Assembly: GCF_041893525.1 (NCBI RefSeq)
Contig: NZ_CP169068.1
Length of the DNA stretch: 64,000 nucleotides
Reading direction: 5' to 3' (one strand)
Origin: Phaeobacter bryozoorum
Lineage (GTDB): Bacteria > Pseudomonadota > Alphaproteobacteria > Rhodobacterales > Rhodobacteraceae
Notes under the pieces: model-generated
Seen by the model: only the letters and a program-made list of their open reading frames with translations
The model's database searches: none
What the model was told of the DNA's origin: nothing
Shown here: in pieces, positions 61,865 to 64,000 of the stretch
Numbering within the stretch: position 1 is the stretch's first letter
Layout: each line of letters begins with the position of its first letter
Translations under genes and position numbers: made by a program

Positions 61865-63307
61865 ATGGACCCTCTCAGCTGGACCGGAAGTCTTGCCTTT
61901 CTGAACCCGGTGCTGATCCTTGCCCTGGTGGCACTGGCGCTCTGCATCATTGCCTGGCTGGTGCTCAGCATCGTCACGGTCAGCCCGACAACAATGATCA
62001 ACGCCCATGGCAGCGCCGGTCTCGCGACCACACCCGATGTGCTGGCCGGCAGGGCGGTGCGCCTCAGCTTTCTTGCGGTGATCGGACTGATCCTGATCTA
62101 TATCCTCTTCGGCGTGCTGTTTGGCGCCAGCGGCGGCATCGTCGGTGCCATGGCGCGGCTGCTGCTGCCGGTCTGGATCGCGCTGGTGGTGCTGTTTGCG
62201 GTGTCGATGACCTTCAAGCGGCGGCTCGGTCTTTATGGCAAGCTGTTCGACAGCCCAATCGGTATGATCGGCTTTGCGCTGGTGATGTTCTGGGTCTTTA
62301 CCGGTGTGCTGGGCGCGATGGATCTGATCTCACCGCACGACCCGCTGACCCAGGTCAGTGGCCTCAAGAACAAGCTGCCCGGCACCCCCCTGCCCGGCGC
62401 CGAGGCCGACAGTGGCATTGCGGCCTGGTATCTGCTTGGCGGTGACAACCTGGCGCGCGACGTCTTCAGCCGCCTGATAGACGGCGCCTGGGTGGTGGTG
62501 CAGATCGCGCCGCTGGCCACGGTGTTTGCCTTTATGGTGGGGATCACGCTGGGGCTGCCTGCGGGCTATTACGGCGGCCTGTGGGACACGGTGCTGTCCT
62601 TCCTCGCCAACCTGATCCTGGCCTTCCCGGTGATCCTGCTGTTCTACCTGCTGGTCACCCCGGAGATCATCGCAACCGGGCTGCCGCAATATATCGCCGT
62701 GGTGCTCTTTGCCTTTCCGCTGATCTTTGTCGGGGTGCTGATCCACTCGCGCTTCCGCACCCGGCCGCAGCACAGCGCGCTCTGGCTGGCCGTCGTGCTG
62801 ATCCCGGGCCTGCTGGGCTATCTGTCGCTGATCAATGAGGCGGGATCCAAGATTACCTTCTGGCCGCTCGATCTCTTTGACGTGCCGGGCGGTATTCTGG
62901 TGGTCTTTGTCTCGGTTGTCTTTGTCAATTCGCCCACCGTGTTCCGCATCGTGCGCGGGCTCACCATGGACATCAAGACCCGCGACTATGTCGCCGCCGC
63001 CCAGACCCGGGGGGAACGGCCCTGGTACATCATGCTGTGGGAAATCCTGCCCAATGCGCGCGGGCCGCTGATCGTCGATTTCTGCCTGCGCATCGGTTAT
63101 ACCACCATCCTCCTCGGCACGCTGGGCTTTTTCGGACTGGGCCTGCCACCGGAAAGCCCTGACTGGGGCAGCACCATCAACGACGGGCGCAAGCTGCTGT
63201 CGGTCTACCTGCACCCGCCGCTGCCGCCGGCCCTGGCGCTGCTGAGCCTGGTTCTGGGGCTGAACCTCCTGGCCGATGGCCTGCGCGAAGAAAGCCTGCG
63301 CGATTGA
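61865..63307 (+). CDS. ABC transporter permease (DppC-like), enlarged N-terminus
   Basis: 480 residues, versus about 300 for typical DppC. The DppC core begins near residue 133 (DSPIGMIGFALVMFW) and ends with TTILLGTLGFFGLGLPPESPDWG. It is preceded by about 130 extra residues with roughly three or four membrane segments (LNPVLILALVALALCIIAWL; LSFLAVIGLILIYILF; LLPVWIALVVLFAV). EAA loop: TMDIKTRDYVAAAQTRGERPW. The extra part may bind an accessory subunit; no function is known. Confidence 0.85.
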   Translation: MDPLSWTGSLAFLNPVLILALVALALCIIAWLVLSIVTVSPTTMINAHGSAGLATTPDVLAGRAVRLSFLAVIGLILIYILFGVLFGASGGIVGAMARLLLPVWIALVVLFAVSMTFKRRLGLYGKLFDSPIGMIGFALVMFWVFTGVLGAMDLISPHDPLTQVSGLKNKLPGTPLPGAEADSGIAAWYLLGGDNLARDVFSRLIDGAWVVVQIAPLATVFAFMVGITLGLPAGYYGGLWDTVLSFLANLILAFPVILLFYLLVTPEIIATGLPQYIAVVLFAFPLIFVGVLIHSRFRTRPQHSALWLAVVLIPGLLGYLSLINEAGSKITFWPLDLFDVPGGILVVFVSVVFVNSPTVFRIVRGLTMDIKTRDYVAAAQTRGERPWYIMLWEILPNARGPLIVDFCLRIGYTTILLGTLGFFGLGLPPESPDWGSTINDGRKLLSVYLHPPLPPALALLSLVLGLNLLADGLREESLRD

Positions 63308-63317
63308 TCCGAACCGG

Positions 63318-63370
63318 TCGGACCGGGGGCCAGCCCCCGGACCCCCGGGATATTTTGGGGCCAGAAGAAG
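63318..63370 (+). repeat. Dispersed Rhodobacterales-type intergenic repeat, copy 2
   Basis: Hairpin GGGGGC / GCCCCC near 63325-63338, then GGGATATTTTGGGGCCAGAAGAAG at 63347-63370. The last part matches the core at 35088-35108 in reverse orientation. Lies between the permease and ATPase genes. Confidence 0.55.
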
Positions 63371-63409
63371 GGCAGACCACCCTTCCAGCTCCAACAGGGA
63401 GATAAGACG

Positions 63410-64000
63410 ATGAACAAACTGGCAGATTATGACGGCCCGATCCTCGAAATCGACAAGCTGTCGATCTCCTTTTTCACCCGGTTGCGCGAAATTCCGGCGG
63501 TGATGGATTTCTCCGTCACCGTGCAGCCCGGCGAGGCGGTGGGGCTGGTCGGGGAATCGGGCTGCGGCAAATCCACAGTGGCGCTTGGCGTGATGCAGGA
63601 TCTGGGCAAGAACGGCCGCATCACCGGCGGCTCCATCAAGTTCAAGGGCCGCGATCTGAGCGAGATGAGCGCCGAAGAGCTGCGCGATGTGCGCGGCAAT
63701 GAGATCGCGATGATCTATCAGGAGCCGATGGCCTCGCTCAATCCGGCGATGAAGATCGGCAAGCAGCTGATGGAAGTGCCGATGATCCACGAGGGCGTCA
63801 GCAAGGAAGAGGCCTATCGGCGCGCGCTGGAGGTGGTGAGCGATGTCCGCCTGCCCGACCCTGAGCGGATGCTGAATTCCTTTCCGCATCAGCTGTCGGG
63901 CGGCCAGCAGCAGCGTATCGTGATCGCCATGGCCTTGATGTCGAAACCGGCGCTGCTGATCCTTGATGAGCCGACCACCGCGCTCGACGTGACGGTGGAG
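63410..64000 (+). CDS. ABC transporter ATP-binding protein, peptide family (partial)
   Basis: First 197 residues, cut by the window end. Walker A GESGCGKSTVA, Q-loop YQEPMASLNPAMKIG, signature LSGGQQQRI and Walker B LLILDEPTTALDV are all present. This is the DppD/OppD type, possibly fused to a second ATPase domain outside the window. GGGAGATAAG precedes the ATG at 63410. Confidence 0.93.
   Translation, partial: MNKLADYDGPILEIDKLSISFFTRLREIPAVMDFSVTVQPGEAVGLVGESGCGKSTVALGVMQDLGKNGRITGGSIKFKGRDLSEMSAEELRDVRGNEIAMIYQEPMASLNPAMKIGKQLMEVPMIHEGVSKEEAYRRALEVVSDVRLPDPERMLNSFPHQLSGGQQQRIVIAMALMSKPALLILDEPTTALDVTVE

Overview
The window is GC-rich alphaproteobacterial chromosome. It looks like the Roseobacter group of the Rhodobacterales, close to Phaeobacter, Ruegeria or Leisingera. 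The signs are the dusB-ntrB and ctrA-sciP pairs, a fused ispDF gene, the DUF6456/DUF6477 pair, S9 with an N-terminal extension, MocR next to a DUF1127 gene, and GTTC-N7-GTTC type LexA boxes. No rRNA, tRNA, CRISPR array, prophage or insertion sequence was seen. The species call is an inference from gene content.

Layout. 1-12 kb: ntrB (cut by the window edge) and dusB face ispDF-pgpA-cinA, then amtB, a COQ10/RatA-like gene, hpt, an RcnB-like protein, an M20 amidohydrolase overlapping lipA, a peroxiredoxin, and the divergent DUF6456 and DUF6477 genes. 12-24 kb: an MttB-family methyltransferase broken by a one-base frameshift, guaA, a protein with two sulfotransferase-like domains, a DMT exporter, a FadL-type porin, an unknown P-loop protein, metA, an alpha/beta hydrolase, ppk2 and a TetR regulator. 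24-36 kb: rplM-rpsI, a lipoprotein, the divergent mocR/DUF1127 pair with clear operators, speD-speE, psd, a thioesterase, an enoyl-CoA hydratase-like protein, trmFO, a methyltransferase, gluQ, hisI and a NifU/IscU-like scaffold. 36-44 kb: a 40-residue membrane peptide gene under a likely LexA box, recG, ligA (frameshifted), ctrA, sciP and mnmA. 44-57 kb: the envelope cluster pyrH, frr-uppS-cdsA-dxr-rseP, a 41-residue membrane peptide gene, bamA-ompH-fabZ-lpxA-lpxI-lpxB, with miaA divergent from pyrH. 57-64 kb: an AraC regulator and a peptide-type ABC transporter operon that runs off the end.

How the parts work together. The envelope block supplies isoprenoid precursors (dxr here, ispDF at 2 kb), the undecaprenyl carrier (uppS), CDP-diacylglycerol (cdsA, feeding pgpA and psd), lipid A (fabZ, lpxA, lpxI, lpxB) and outer-membrane assembly (bamA, ompH). 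CtrA and its inhibitor SciP form a cell-cycle regulatory unit with TTAA boxes between them. speD and speE give spermidine. trmFO, mnmA, miaA, gluQ and dusB are five separate tRNA-modification genes.

The most unusual items are: the small LexA-linked membrane peptide at 36.4 kb; the operator array of the mocR/DUF1127 pair; two one-base homopolymer frameshifts in otherwise intact genes (ligA is normally essential, so sequence error is likely there); the tandem sulfotransferase fusion; and the identical, apparently leaderless promoters of guaA and trmFO.
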